From the NCBI GenBank assembly GCA_036830905.1, contig DAISNS010000005.1, positions 1 through 38,997 of the forward strand: a stretch of 38,997 nucleotides of DNA. Reading direction: 5' to 3'. Under the pieces are notes generated by a model. The model was not told where the DNA came from. It saw nothing but the letters and a program-made list of their open reading frames with translations, and did no database searches. Both the position numbers and the translations under genes were made by a program. Shown one piece after another: positions 14,658 through 22,210 of the stretch. How positions within the stretch are numbered: position 1 is the stretch's first letter; the number at the start of each line of letters is the position of its first letter. The stretch is from Thermocaproicibacter sp002397355 (GTDB lineage: Bacteria > Bacillota > Clostridia > Oscillospirales > Acutalibacteraceae).

Positions 14658-14708
14658 GGACATGAGGGGGGTTCGGCGCATATCATGTGGCAAAAGGAGT
14701 GAATTTCT

Positions 14709-14843
14709 ATGCCGATTTTCTGGCCGCGCCCTCCGCGCCCTCCGCGCCCGTGTCCGCCTTGCCCGCCATGTCCCCCTTGTCCGCCTCGGCCGTGTCCGCC
14801 CGGACCGGGACCAAGGCCCCCGCGCCCGCCCAGGCCGCGTTGA
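14709..14843 (+). CDS. 44-aa Pro/Arg/Cys repeat peptide
   Basis: A 44-codon ORF with AAAGGAG 9 nt before its ATG and a strong terminator about 30 nt after its stop. Its composition is extreme: 25 Pro, 8 Arg, 5 Cys, 2 Gly and only M, I, F and W otherwise. After MPIFW it is built from PPR and PPC triplets (R-blocks, then four PPC units, then R-blocks again), which suggests a polyproline-II rod with cysteines in register. Translation would need EF-P. I cannot name the family. The SD, terminator and lack of any better frame support it; a larger overlapping frame from 14687 has no comparable signals. Confidence 0.6.
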   Translation: MPIFWPRPPRPPRPCPPCPPCPPCPPRPCPPGPGPRPPRPPRPR

Positions 14844-14871
14844 ATTTTTCCGGCTCCGCTTTTTCGTCAAA

Positions 14872-14912
14872 AAACCCCGCATGGGATCCCGAAAGGGAAC
14901 CATGCGGGGTTT
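14872..14912. terminator. bidirectional terminator between the 44-aa gene and the serpin
   Basis: AAACCCCGCATGG (14872-14884) pairs with CCATGCGGGGTTT (14900-14912), with an inner CCC-GAAA-GGG. It has A-rich and T-rich sides in both directions and ends both the plus-strand 44-aa gene and the minus-strand serpin operon. Confidence 0.88.
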
Positions 14913-14937
14913 GCCGTTTTTGCTGGGAGCCGGGGCA

Positions 14938-16347
14938 TCATTCTCCGGCGGACGGGTCCGCGATAACGCCGGCGAAAAGCGCCGCTCCGCTCTCGTCGTT
15001 CATGATCGCGGCGAAAAACGGATGGTCGACGTTCATCTCGTGTTCCATCACGGGGGCGCTTGCGACCATCGCAACCGTTGTGGCGGCCGCGGCTTCCGTG
15101 CCTTTCTCGTCGATGGAGAGGGCGGTCATGTGCTGAACCTTGGAAATGGCAAGATTCCCGCCGCCCGGGCGGAGCATCCCGCCGAAATCCGCCTGCCCTC
15201 CGAACGCCTCCGCGAGGCCCATGGCTTTCAGCGCGTCGTTCAGCGTGGCGTCATAGCTGAAGTGGACGCGCGGCAGCGAAAGCTGCGCGGATTCCTTGCT
15301 TTCCCTGCCCTGCCGCAGGAAGGCTGCCAGTTTTTCCGCCGAGAGGCTGCTTGCCATGCCGCTCAGATCCTTTTTGGGGAGAAGGATCAGCAGCGATGTT
15401 TTCCCGTCCTCATAGGGGAGGCGGATTCCCTGGAGCGTCTCGTCCTCAAAATAACCGCCGCGCATGCCGTGCATGAATTTCAGCGTTTTGTCGCCGGACA
15501 GTGCGTGGAAAACGTCGTCCCTAGTGTTGTTGGCATCGAACTGGTCTTTCCAGTCCGATTTGAAATAGATTGTGTTTGCCAGGAGCATCACGGTGTCCGG
15601 ATCAAACTCTTTGATCTTCGGGTCGATTCGGTCGTTCGTGTTTTTCCTGATCCAGTCCCCGATAATCTTCGGCGCCGCGGAGGAGGCGAACCTCAATGTC
15701 CCGACGGACGCCCCGAAATAAGCGCGGTCGCGGTCGAGAAAGCTGTCGCTGATCCGGCCGCGGAAACCGTTGTCGATCCAGATTGCGTTCGCCAGGCGGA
15801 AGCTGTCCCCGGTCATCATCGCCTGCAGGCCGCGGCAGTTTTCCCCGAATTTCGGGAAGTCGCTGCCGGAGAGCCGCAGCGTTTTCACAAAGCCCTCCGC
15901 CGTCCGTCCGTCCGCGCCGCCGTAGGTCATGCCAAGCGCGAGGTAGACGCTTGCGGGGGAGAGGAAGACGTTCTGTTTGCCGGACGCGTCGAGCTGCTTC
16001 AGCAGATCGAGGCCGAACGTGTTGTAGGATTCGATGAAATCTTCGCTGCATTTTTCCGATGAAACGTCGCTCAAACGGCCGCCGTTGTCGTAGACCGTTT
16101 TGGCTTCCGCCTGAATGACCGGAATCAGATCGGAAAAAAGCGGGACACAGGCGGCGCATACGGCCACGGCGATCGCCGCGGCGGCAAATTTCCATTTTCG
16201 TTTCCCATAGCGGGGCTTGCCGCTTTCGGCCTGTGGCTCCGCCCGGCGGACGGCCGCCTCGATGGCGGGCCACGCTTCCGGCGTGCTGCCCGCAAGGTCT
16301 GCCTGCAATTCCCGTCCGACTTTCTTTGCGAAATTGTTCAGACGCAT
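14938..16347 (-). CDS. membrane-anchored serpin, possible anti-sigma partner
   Basis: A 469-aa protein. Residues 1-52 are a charged, basic cytoplasmic segment, about 54-72 form one transmembrane helix, and about 100-469 are a full serpin fold outside the membrane. The reactive-loop hinge E414-K-G-T-E-A-A-A-A-T is intact, so it should be an inhibitory serpin. Counting from P17, P1 falls near Ser430 with small residues around it, which would suit elastase- or subtilisin-like proteases. I start at ATG 16347, which has AAAGGAG 8 nt upstream; an ATG at 16365 lacks an SD. It lies 18 nt after an ECF sigma gene, exactly where anti-sigma factors are found. No zinc anti-sigma motif is present. Confidence 0.85.
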   Translation of the reverse strand: MRLNNFAKKVGRELQADLAGSTPEAWPAIEAAVRRAEPQAESGKPRYGKRKWKFAAAAIAVAVCAACVPLFSDLIPVIQAEAKTVYDNGGRLSDVSSEKCSEDFIESYNTFGLDLLKQLDASGKQNVFLSPASVYLALGMTYGGADGRTAEGFVKTLRLSGSDFPKFGENCRGLQAMMTGDSFRLANAIWIDNGFRGRISDSFLDRDRAYFGASVGTLRFASSAAPKIIGDWIRKNTNDRIDPKIKEFDPDTVMLLANTIYFKSDWKDQFDANNTRDDVFHALSGDKTLKFMHGMRGGYFEDETLQGIRLPYEDGKTSLLILLPKKDLSGMASSLSAEKLAAFLRQGRESKESAQLSLPRVHFSYDATLNDALKAMGLAEAFGGQADFGGMLRPGGGNLAISKVQHMTALSIDEKGTEAAAATTVAMVASAPVMEHEMNVDHPFFAAIMNDESGAALFAGVIADPSAGE

Positions 16348-16365
16348 CAGTTGCACTCCTTTCAT

Positions 16366-16881
16366 TCACTGAATCGTGTAATAGGCGGAAAGCTGTTCCA
16401 CGCCGGCATAGTAGGCTCTTTGCACCCGGCTCTGCTTTTCCCCGAGCAGGGCTGCGATTTCCCGGAATTTGAATCCCGCGGCGAGGTGCAGTACGACGAT
16501 TTTCCGCGCCTGTTCCTCCAGTTTGCCGAGCGCGTCCTTCAATTCCAGATTGTCAACGAAGGAAAGCGCCTCGGACCCGGACCGCTCCTCTTCGCCTTCC
16601 TGGGACGGCCCGGCGTTTTGCGCCGCCCGCAGGCGGTCGAGGCAGAGGTTCCGCGCGATCGCGAGGATCCAGCTCCTGCCGCTTTTCCCGGGCGAATGGG
16701 TATGCGCCATGGTCCATACGCGTACGAAAGTTTCCTGCAGCACGTCCTCGGCAGCGCCTTTTTCCCCGAGAATCGAAAGCGCCAGGCAGTAAACGCCGTT
16801 TCCCAGCTGCCTGTAAAGCGATTCCAGCGCCGCGCCGTCGCCCCTGCCGGCCTTTGCAAGCAGGCGGTTGATGTCGTCCAC
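16366..16881 (-). CDS. ECF-type RNA polymerase sigma factor
   Basis: A 171-aa sigma factor with region 2 (about residues 10-80, including EDVLQETFVRVW and the RSWILAIARNLCLDRLR stretch) and region 4 (about 115-165, with FKFREIAALLGEKQSRVQRAYYAG), and no region 3, as in ECF sigmas. The start is a GTG at 16881 with an AGGAG about 11 nt upstream. It is the first gene of a two-gene operon with the membrane serpin. A possible ECF-style promoter upstream suggests autoregulation. Its regulon cannot be read from the window. Confidence 0.92.
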   Translation of the reverse strand: MDDINRLLAKAGRGDGAALESLYRQLGNGVYCLALSILGEKGAAEDVLQETFVRVWTMAHTHSPGKSGRSWILAIARNLCLDRLRAAQNAGPSQEGEEERSGSEALSFVDNLELKDALGKLEEQARKIVVLHLAAGFKFREIAALLGEKQSRVQRAYYAGVEQLSAYYTIQ

Positions 16882-16909
16882 TCTCCGTCACACTCCTCTC
16901 ATAAAATAA

Positions 16910-16934
16910 GACGTTTGAAAGGTGCCTTTTTTCC
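16910..16934 (-). promoter_or_regulatory. possible ECF-type promoter of the sigma-serpin operon
   Basis: On the minus strand GGAA (16934-16931) and CGTC (16913-16910) are 17 nt apart, like many autoregulated ECF promoters (GGAAC ... CGTC). The -35 is only partly matched and no sigma-A alternative stands out. This is suggestive only. Confidence 0.3.
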
Positions 16935-17077
16935 TTCTTCATCAGCAAATTACAAGATTTTAACAGGATTTCGCCGGAGCTCCGTCCAATCCGCGTCGTT
17001 GCGTATCCGTGGGGAAGGCGCTTGCGTCCGGCCGCTTTTTGGCGGGAGGGACTCAGGCTCGCGCTCCGGGGAAGCGC

Positions 17078-17857
17078 CTATTTCCGGTTTCGCCTGAATT
17101 CCCCCGGTGTGACGCCGTACTCCTTTTTGAAGCATTCGATGAAATAGCTCTGCGAGCAGAACCCGAGCACGTTGGCCACTGCGCTGGAGTCCAGCTTCCC
17201 CTCCGCGAGGAGCGCGCGCGCCTCGCGCAGCTTGCGCTTTGCGATGTAGACGGACGGAGGCGTCCCGGTTTCCCGCCGGAACAGCCGGGAAAGGTGCGAG
17301 GGGGAAAGGCCGCATGCGCCCGAAAGATCGGCGAGAGAAATTTTGTAGTGCAGATGCGTGTCGATATAGTTGACGCAGGTCTGCACGGCTTCGGAGCGGA
17401 TCGTCCCGCCGCGGCGGTTTTCCCGGGCGCGGCGCGTGAATTCGAGCATCGCCTGATAAATCAGCATGCACACGTCCTGTACCCGGTCCATGCCGTCCAT
17501 GCAGTGGATGAATTCGTCGCTCAGGCAGAAAGCCTGCGCTTCGGGGAAGCCGCCCTCAATCACGGCGCGGGCGGCGAGCGTGATGAACGAAACGGCAACG
17601 TATTTTTCCTGCCGGAGCGCGTCGTCGGAAAGGTTCCCGACGTAGATGCCCGTATCCGCCACGTTGACAAGAAACGACCGCAGTTTCCCGACTTTTCCGT
17701 CTCTTATATAGCTCAGCGCTTCCCGTTCCGAGCAGTAGGGGAGGCGCCCGATCAGCGTTTCGCGCTGCTCGTAAATCAGGTCTTTTTTTTCTTCCGTGAC
17801 CTTTTTCAGCTTCAGCTTCTGCAGGGCCCTGGCTTCACCCTTCATGGATCCCTTCAT
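17078..17857 (-). CDS. AraC-family transcriptional regulator
   Basis: A 259-aa regulator. The last ~100 residues carry two helix-turn-helix motifs of the AraC/XylS type (SLADLSGACGLSPSHLSRLFRRETG, then SSAVANVLGFCSQSYFIECFKKEYGVTPGEFRR). The N-terminal ~150 residues resemble no named sensor; they contain several Cys and a helical core rather than an obvious cupin. The start may be ATG 17857 or ATG 17845; neither SD is ideally spaced. It is divergent from the degV gene. The serpin-sigma operon lies about 200 nt downstream on the same strand. Targets are unknown. Confidence 0.87.
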   Translation of the reverse strand: MKGSMKGEARALQKLKLKKVTEEKKDLIYEQRETLIGRLPYCSEREALSYIRDGKVGKLRSFLVNVADTGIYVGNLSDDALRQEKYVAVSFITLAARAVIEGGFPEAQAFCLSDEFIHCMDGMDRVQDVCMLIYQAMLEFTRRARENRRGGTIRSEAVQTCVNYIDTHLHYKISLADLSGACGLSPSHLSRLFRRETGTPPSVYIAKRKLREARALLAEGKLDSSAVANVLGFCSQSYFIECFKKEYGVTPGEFRRNRK

Positions 17858-17992
17858 CTCCCGGGAACAGATTAGGAGCAGTATTGTGATAAATTCAGCA
17901 AGATCTTTGTATCTTTCTATATCTTACACGGATTAAGATTGGATTACAAGCCCAGGCGGACTTGCAGTTTTACGGGAAAGGATGCTGGATCA

Positions 17993-18883
17993 ATGAGCGA
18001 TTATCGAATTATTACGGATTCCACGAGTGACCTTACGGGCGAGCTGGTCCGGGAGCTCGACGTCGATGTGATCCCGATGGATTTTACCGTGGGAGATGAT
18101 GCGTACCGGGACTGCCCGACGGAACCGGAGATTTCCTCCCATGATTTTTATACCCGGATTACCGCGGGAGAACCGTCCAAGACGAACCAGATCAGTCTCT
18201 CGACCTTCACCGAGACGTTCGAGCAATACCTGAAAGCCGGGGTGGATGTCCTGTACCTCGGGTTTTCCTCCGGGCTGAGCGGTACATACAACAATTCCAC
18301 CCTGGTGGCGCGCGAGCTTGCCGAAAAATACCCGGAGCGGAAAATCTATACGGTGGACACGCTGGCGGCCTCGCTTGGCGAGGGGCTGCTGGTATGGTAC
18401 GCCGCCCAGAAAAAGCGCGCGGGCGCAGCGATCGAAGAGGTGAGGGACTGGGAGGAGCAGAACAAGCTGCATATGCACCATTGGTTCACGGTATACGACC
18501 TGGACCATCTGCGGCGCGGCGGACGGATCTCCGGCGCGGCGGCCGTGATGGGGACGGTGCTTGGCGTAAAGCCCGTGATGCACGTGGACGACACGGGGCA
18601 CCTCGCCCTCGTGGAGAAAGTGCGCGGGCGCAGGCAGTCGCTGGACCGCCTGATCGACCACATGGAGCTCACAGCCATTGATCCGGAGGACCAGACGGTC
18701 TTTATCGGCCACAGCGATTACCCGGAGGGCGCGGAATATGTCAAGCAGCAGATCGGCAGGCGCTTCGGGGTAAAGCAGTTCCGCATCGGCACCATCGGAC
18801 CGGTGATCGGCGCCCATATGGGCGCCGGCTCGCTCGATTTCTTTTATCTCGGAACGGATCGTGATTTCGGCCTGAAGCCCTGA
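17993..18883 (+). CDS. DegV family fatty-acid-binding protein
   Basis: A 296-aa DegV protein, the standard length, starting with YRIITDSTSDL and carrying SKTNQIS, the fatty-acid-pocket loop FSSGLSGTYNN, RGGRISG and GHMGAGS-type end motifs (here GAHMGAGSLDFFY). DegV/FakB proteins hold a fatty acid and, with FakA, present it for phosphorylation in phospholipid synthesis. No fakA is in the window, so the partner is elsewhere. ATG 17993 has AAAGGA upstream; the TTG at 17939 would only add an unconserved tail. A strong bidirectional terminator follows. Confidence 0.92.
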   Translation: MSDYRIITDSTSDLTGELVRELDVDVIPMDFTVGDDAYRDCPTEPEISSHDFYTRITAGEPSKTNQISLSTFTETFEQYLKAGVDVLYLGFSSGLSGTYNNSTLVARELAEKYPERKIYTVDTLAASLGEGLLVWYAAQKKRAGAAIEEVRDWEEQNKLHMHHWFTVYDLDHLRRGGRISGAAAVMGTVLGVKPVMHVDDTGHLALVEKVRGRRQSLDRLIDHMELTAIDPEDQTVFIGHSDYPEGAEYVKQQIGRRFGVKQFRIGTIGPVIGAHMGAGSLDFFYLGTDRDFGLKP

Positions 18884-18900
18884 AGCTTTTCCGGGCATCA

Positions 18901-18955
18901 AGCGGGCTCCGGGCGGCGGGGAAAACACTTCCCGTCACCCGGAGCCCGCTGTTTC
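18901..18955. terminator. bidirectional terminator between degV and the ABC gene
   Basis: AGCGGGCTCCGGG (18901-18913) and CCCGGAGCCCGCT (18938-18950) form a perfect 13-bp stem, and GTTTCTT follows on the plus strand. It lies between convergent genes. Confidence 0.8.
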
Positions 18956-18969
18956 TTGCGCCGGAAAGC

Positions 18970-20712
18970 TCAGTCCGGCGACAGCCCCTCAAACTGCATG
19001 TTGTAGTATTTGGCGTAAATCCCGTTTTTGGCCAGAAGATCCGCGTGGGTTCCGCGTTCGGCGACGCTGCCGTCGGCGATCACGACGATCTCGTCGGCGT
19101 TGCGTACGGTGGAAAGCCGGTGGGCGATCACGATCGTGGTCCGGTTCCGGGAAAGGCGGTCCAGCGACTGCTGGATATAGCGCTCGCTTTCGTTGTCGAG
19201 CGCGCTCGTCGCTTCGTCCAAAATCAGGACGGGCGGGTTTTTCAGGAAAACGCGCGCGATTGCGATCCGCTGTTTCTGGCCGCCGGAAAGGCGCGTGCCG
19301 CGCTCTCCGACGTAGGTGTCGTAGCCGTCCGGCAGGCCGCTCACGAATTCGTGGATGCCGGCGTCTTTCGCCGCCTGGAGGATCTCCCCATCCGTTGCGC
19401 CGGGCTTTCCGTAGGCGATGTTGTCGCGGATGCTGCCGGAAAACATGTAGACGTCCTGCTGCACCAGGCCGATGGCGGCGCGCAGGGAACGCAGCGTCAC
19501 GTTCCGCACGTCGCGGCCGTCCAGCGTCACGCTGCCTGCGGTTACGTCGTAAAAGCGCGGCAGCAGCGAGCAGAGCGTGGTTTTTCCGCCGCCGGAAGGC
19601 CCGACGAGCGCAAGCTTTTCCCCGGCCCTGATCTTCAGGTCGATATGGTTGAGAACCGGTTCCTTGACGTTGTACTGGAAGGAGACGCCGCGGTACTCGA
19701 TGTTTCCCTGTACGGGGCCGAGGTCCTTTGCGCCGGGTTTATCCTGGATCTCGGGGTCGGTGTCGAGGACCTCCACGAAACGCCGGAAACCGGAGTAGCC
19801 TTTTTGAAACAGCTCGGTGAACTCCACGAGCACGTCGATGGGGTTGACGAAAATGTTGATGTACAGCGCGTAGATGGAGAGGTCGGCGAGGCTCAGACTT
19901 TTCTGCGCCACAAGATAACCGCCGAGTACCAGCACGGTGAGATAAAGCAGCCCCTCCAGAAAGGTGTTCCACGCGCGGAAGTTTCCCAGGAGCCGGTAAC
20001 TGTTCTTGCGCGAGTCCAGAAAGCGCAGATTGCTTTTTGCAAATTTTTCTCGTTCCAGGTCTTCGTTCCCGAAGGACTTCACCACGCGGATGCCCGCAAG
20101 GCTGTCCTGCACCTGGGAGTTCACGCCGGCGATCTGTCTGCGGTTGTCGAGAAAGATGGAACGCATCTCCTTGTTTTTCCGGGCGCTGAAGACGAACATC
20201 ATGGCGGTGACGGCGGCGAGAACCAGCGTCATGGGGACGCTGATCGCCATCATCAGCGCGAACGAGCCGGCGATTTTCAGCAGAGAGATCAGGATGTTCT
20301 CCGGCCCGTGATGCGCGAGCTCGGAAATGTCGAACAGGTCGGAGACGAGCTTGCTCATCATTTCGCCGGTGTTGTTCCGGTCGTAGTAGGAAAACGAGAG
20401 CTTCTGGTAATGGTCGAACAGATCACGGCGCATGTTGCTCTCCATGCGCGCGCCCATAATGTGTCCCCAGGACGTGATGTAGTACTGGCAGCCGAACCGG
20501 ATGAGGTAAATCCCCAGCAGCAGGGCCGCCAGGAGGGGAAGCGCGCGCAGGATTTTGCCGCCGGGTTGGGTGAACAGGCCGGCGGTCAGCGCGCGCAGGA
20601 TCTGCGGGAACGAAACGTCGACGGCGGAAAGCACGAGCGCGCAGAACATATCGAACCAGAAAATCCCGCGGTAGGGATGATAATAGTTGACGAATTTCCG
20701 TAAAATCCGCAT
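18970..20712 (-). CDS. ABC exporter (fused permease-ATPase)
   Basis: A 580-aa half-transporter of the MsbA/multidrug type, with a six-helix permease domain (about residues 10-310) and an ATPase domain (about 340-575). The ATPase has Walker A GPSGGGKTT, signature LSGGQKQR, Walker B VLILDEATSALD and the H-loop IAHRLST, so it should be active. A single such gene implies a homodimer; a heterodimeric partner is not adjacent. It starts 6 nt after the cyclophilin stop and is probably co-transcribed with it. The substrate is unknown. Confidence 0.93.
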   Translation of the reverse strand: MRILRKFVNYYHPYRGIFWFDMFCALVLSAVDVSFPQILRALTAGLFTQPGGKILRALPLLAALLLGIYLIRFGCQYYITSWGHIMGARMESNMRRDLFDHYQKLSFSYYDRNNTGEMMSKLVSDLFDISELAHHGPENILISLLKIAGSFALMMAISVPMTLVLAAVTAMMFVFSARKNKEMRSIFLDNRRQIAGVNSQVQDSLAGIRVVKSFGNEDLEREKFAKSNLRFLDSRKNSYRLLGNFRAWNTFLEGLLYLTVLVLGGYLVAQKSLSLADLSIYALYINIFVNPIDVLVEFTELFQKGYSGFRRFVEVLDTDPEIQDKPGAKDLGPVQGNIEYRGVSFQYNVKEPVLNHIDLKIRAGEKLALVGPSGGGKTTLCSLLPRFYDVTAGSVTLDGRDVRNVTLRSLRAAIGLVQQDVYMFSGSIRDNIAYGKPGATDGEILQAAKDAGIHEFVSGLPDGYDTYVGERGTRLSGGQKQRIAIARVFLKNPPVLILDEATSALDNESERYIQQSLDRLSRNRTTIVIAHRLSTVRNADEIVVIADGSVAERGTHADLLAKNGIYAKYYNMQFEGLSPD

Positions 20713-20718
20713 CGCCGC

Positions 20719-21234
20719 TTACGCCTTTTTCGGTTCGCCGTATTTTTCGCCGAATGTGTCTACCGTGACGGAAACGATTTTCTGCTCTTCCAGCGGCCTG
20801 TCGTCGTAGTCGCGGGGAACGGAGACGATGCGGTCCACTTCCTCCATGCCGGAGATCACCCGTCCGAAGGCCGCGTACTCGCCGTCAAGGTATGAGGCGG
20901 TTTCCACCATGATGAAAAACTGCGAGCCGGCGCTGTTCGGATTCATCGCGCGCGCCATGGAAACGACGCCGCGCTCGTGTTTCAGATCGTTCGGAAAATG
21001 GTTCGAGGCGAATTCGCCGCGGATGCTGTATCCGGGGCCGCCCGTGCCGTTTCCCTTCGGGTCTCCGCCCTGGATCATGAACTTCGGGATGATGCGGTGG
21101 AAGGTGGTGCCGTCGTAAAATTTCTTGCGGACCAGGGAGATGAAGTTGTTCACGGTGTTCGGGGCGACGTCAGGGTAAAGCTCCAGCTCGATGACGCCCT
21201 GTGTGGTCTTGATCTTGACGACGGGATACTTCAT
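20719..21234 (-). CDS. peptidyl-prolyl cis-trans isomerase (cyclophilin)
   Basis: A 171-aa cytoplasmic cyclophilin with the catalytic Arg in FHRIIPKFMIQGGDP, and NSAGSQFFI and the LDGEYAAFGRV block. It has no signal peptide. An AGGAGG SD lies 7 nt before the ATG, and a TTGTAG-17-TATAAT promoter precedes it. It leads a two-gene operon with the ABC exporter. Compared with classical bacterial cyclophilins it carries an extended C-terminal tail. Confidence 0.94.
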   Translation of the reverse strand: MKYPVVKIKTTQGVIELELYPDVAPNTVNNFISLVRKKFYDGTTFHRIIPKFMIQGGDPKGNGTGGPGYSIRGEFASNHFPNDLKHERGVVSMARAMNPNSAGSQFFIMVETASYLDGEYAAFGRVISGMEEVDRIVSVPRDYDDRPLEEQKIVSVTVDTFGEKYGEPKKA

Positions 21235-21287
21235 ACAAAAACCTCCTGAAAATTCGGTTTCCGCGTTTCCACCGCGGACGCGTCTCT

Positions 21288-21316
21288 ATTATAATCCGAA
21301 ACGGCTGGACCTACAA
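21288..21316 (-). promoter_or_regulatory. promoter of the cyclophilin-ABC operon
   Basis: On the minus strand TTGTAG (21316-21311) and TATAAT (21293-21288) have a 17-nt spacer, 54 nt upstream of the ATG. Confidence 0.75.
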
Positions 21317-21437
21317 GGCGGTCGTATCGGTACGGCCTGAATTTGTTTTCACCGGCGGGGGATAATACTGTTCGGCTTCCTCTTGAGCGGAAAAGCCGGC
21401 TTTTCCTTGCGTTTCCTGCTCAAAGGTCAAAATCCGA

Positions 21438-21466
21438 TTGCAAAATACGAAAAAACAACTTACAAT
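21438..21466 (+). promoter_or_regulatory. promoter of the DUF6465-type gene
   Basis: TTGCAA (21438-21443) and TACAAT (21461-21466) have a 17-nt spacer; the start codon is about 90 nt downstream. With the divergent cyclophilin promoter, this accounts for the 324-nt gap 21235-21558. Confidence 0.78.
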
Positions 21467-21558
21467 GGAAGCAATCAGAGATGCACCTGCTTTGCGGCCC
21501 GAACGGGACAACCCCGTCCGCGGCCGGGATCGATGCGGATGAAAGGAGAGAGCACTTT

Positions 21559-22008
21559 ATGGCAAGACGAAAGAAAATCAGCAAAGAAGACATCAAGGCA
21601 AAACTGGAACCCGTGGGGAAAAAGGTTGAGCAGGCCTCGCAGGTCGTAGGCGGAATCGCCAAGGCGACCGCGCAAAAGGCGTCGGAAGCCGGGGAAAAGG
21701 CCTCCGAAGTATTGGAAGCGACGGGAGAAAAAGCGGCCCAGGTAGGGAAAAAAGCCGTGTCCGCCATTGGGGAAACGGGAGAAAAGGCGAACGAGGCCGG
21801 GAAAAAAGCGGCGGCGGCGATTATCCCGGAGGTTTATGTCCAATGGGGCGGCAAGGAAACCTCCTGCGCGGAGCTCCTGGAGCGCGCAAAGACGGATTTC
21901 CGCGCGAACAACGAAGGGGCCGTCCATTCCTGCAAGCTCTATATCAAGCCGGAGGACGGTCTGGCGTATTACGTTATCAGCGGCAAGGAAGGGAAAATCA
22001 GTTTATAA
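21559..22008 (+). CDS. DUF6465-type protein with helical repeat N-terminus
   Basis: A 149-aa protein. Residues about 15-90 are made of short Lys/Ala/Glu-rich helical repeats of the form GEKA-x-E-x and GKKA, like late-embryogenesis-type or coiled-coil stretches. The C-terminal ~55 residues (VYVQWGGKETSCAELLERAKTDF onward) fit the small domain I recall as DUF6465 in clostridia, ending in YYVISGKEG. Its function is unknown. ATG 21559 has a GAAAGGAG SD; the longer upstream frame overlaps the promoter and is not used. It has no membrane segment or signal peptide. The family name is from memory and should be treated as tentative. Confidence 0.72.
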   Translation: MARRKKISKEDIKAKLEPVGKKVEQASQVVGGIAKATAQKASEAGEKASEVLEATGEKAAQVGKKAVSAIGETGEKANEAGKKAAAAIIPEVYVQWGGKETSCAELLERAKTDFRANNEGAVHSCKLYIKPEDGLAYYVISGKEGKISL

Positions 22009-22165
22009 GGGATTTTCCCAGCTTCCGCAGCCTTTCCGGTCGGCTCTGAAGGCTGTGAAGGGTGCATCTTCTGATTTTACGGATTATTTTACGCCCTTTT
22101 TGATAGAGTGCGGCGGAAGCGCGCCTGCCCGTCTCTGATGCACGCCGGATGGTCGGCAGAAAAAT

Positions 22166-22191
22166 CCCCGCCGCAAGACCTTGCGGCGGGG
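22166..22191. terminator. bidirectional terminator
   Basis: CCCCGCCGCAAG and CTTGCGGCGGGG form a near-perfect stem. On the minus strand ATTTTT follows, which ends the lysozyme gene. On the plus strand AAGCTTTTT follows and may end the DUF6465-type transcript. Confidence 0.85.
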
Positions 22192-22210
22192 AAGCTTTTT
22201 CCGGGAAAAA

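Noticed and set aside
14721..14800. Tandem CCGCGCC/CCGTGTCC repeats as a CRISPR or satellite
   Set aside because: The units are 6-9 nt, in register with codons for PPR/PPC, and have no spacers.
14687..15136. Ala/Ser/Pro-rich frame overlapping the 44-aa gene
   Set aside because: It has no proper SD at its start and runs through the bidirectional terminator into the serpin gene, whereas the 44-aa frame has an SD and stops before the terminator.
19045..20703. 552-codon plus-strand frame across the ABC exporter
   Set aside because: Shadow frame rich in Arg, Val, His and Gly with no motifs; the ABC motifs are on the other strand.
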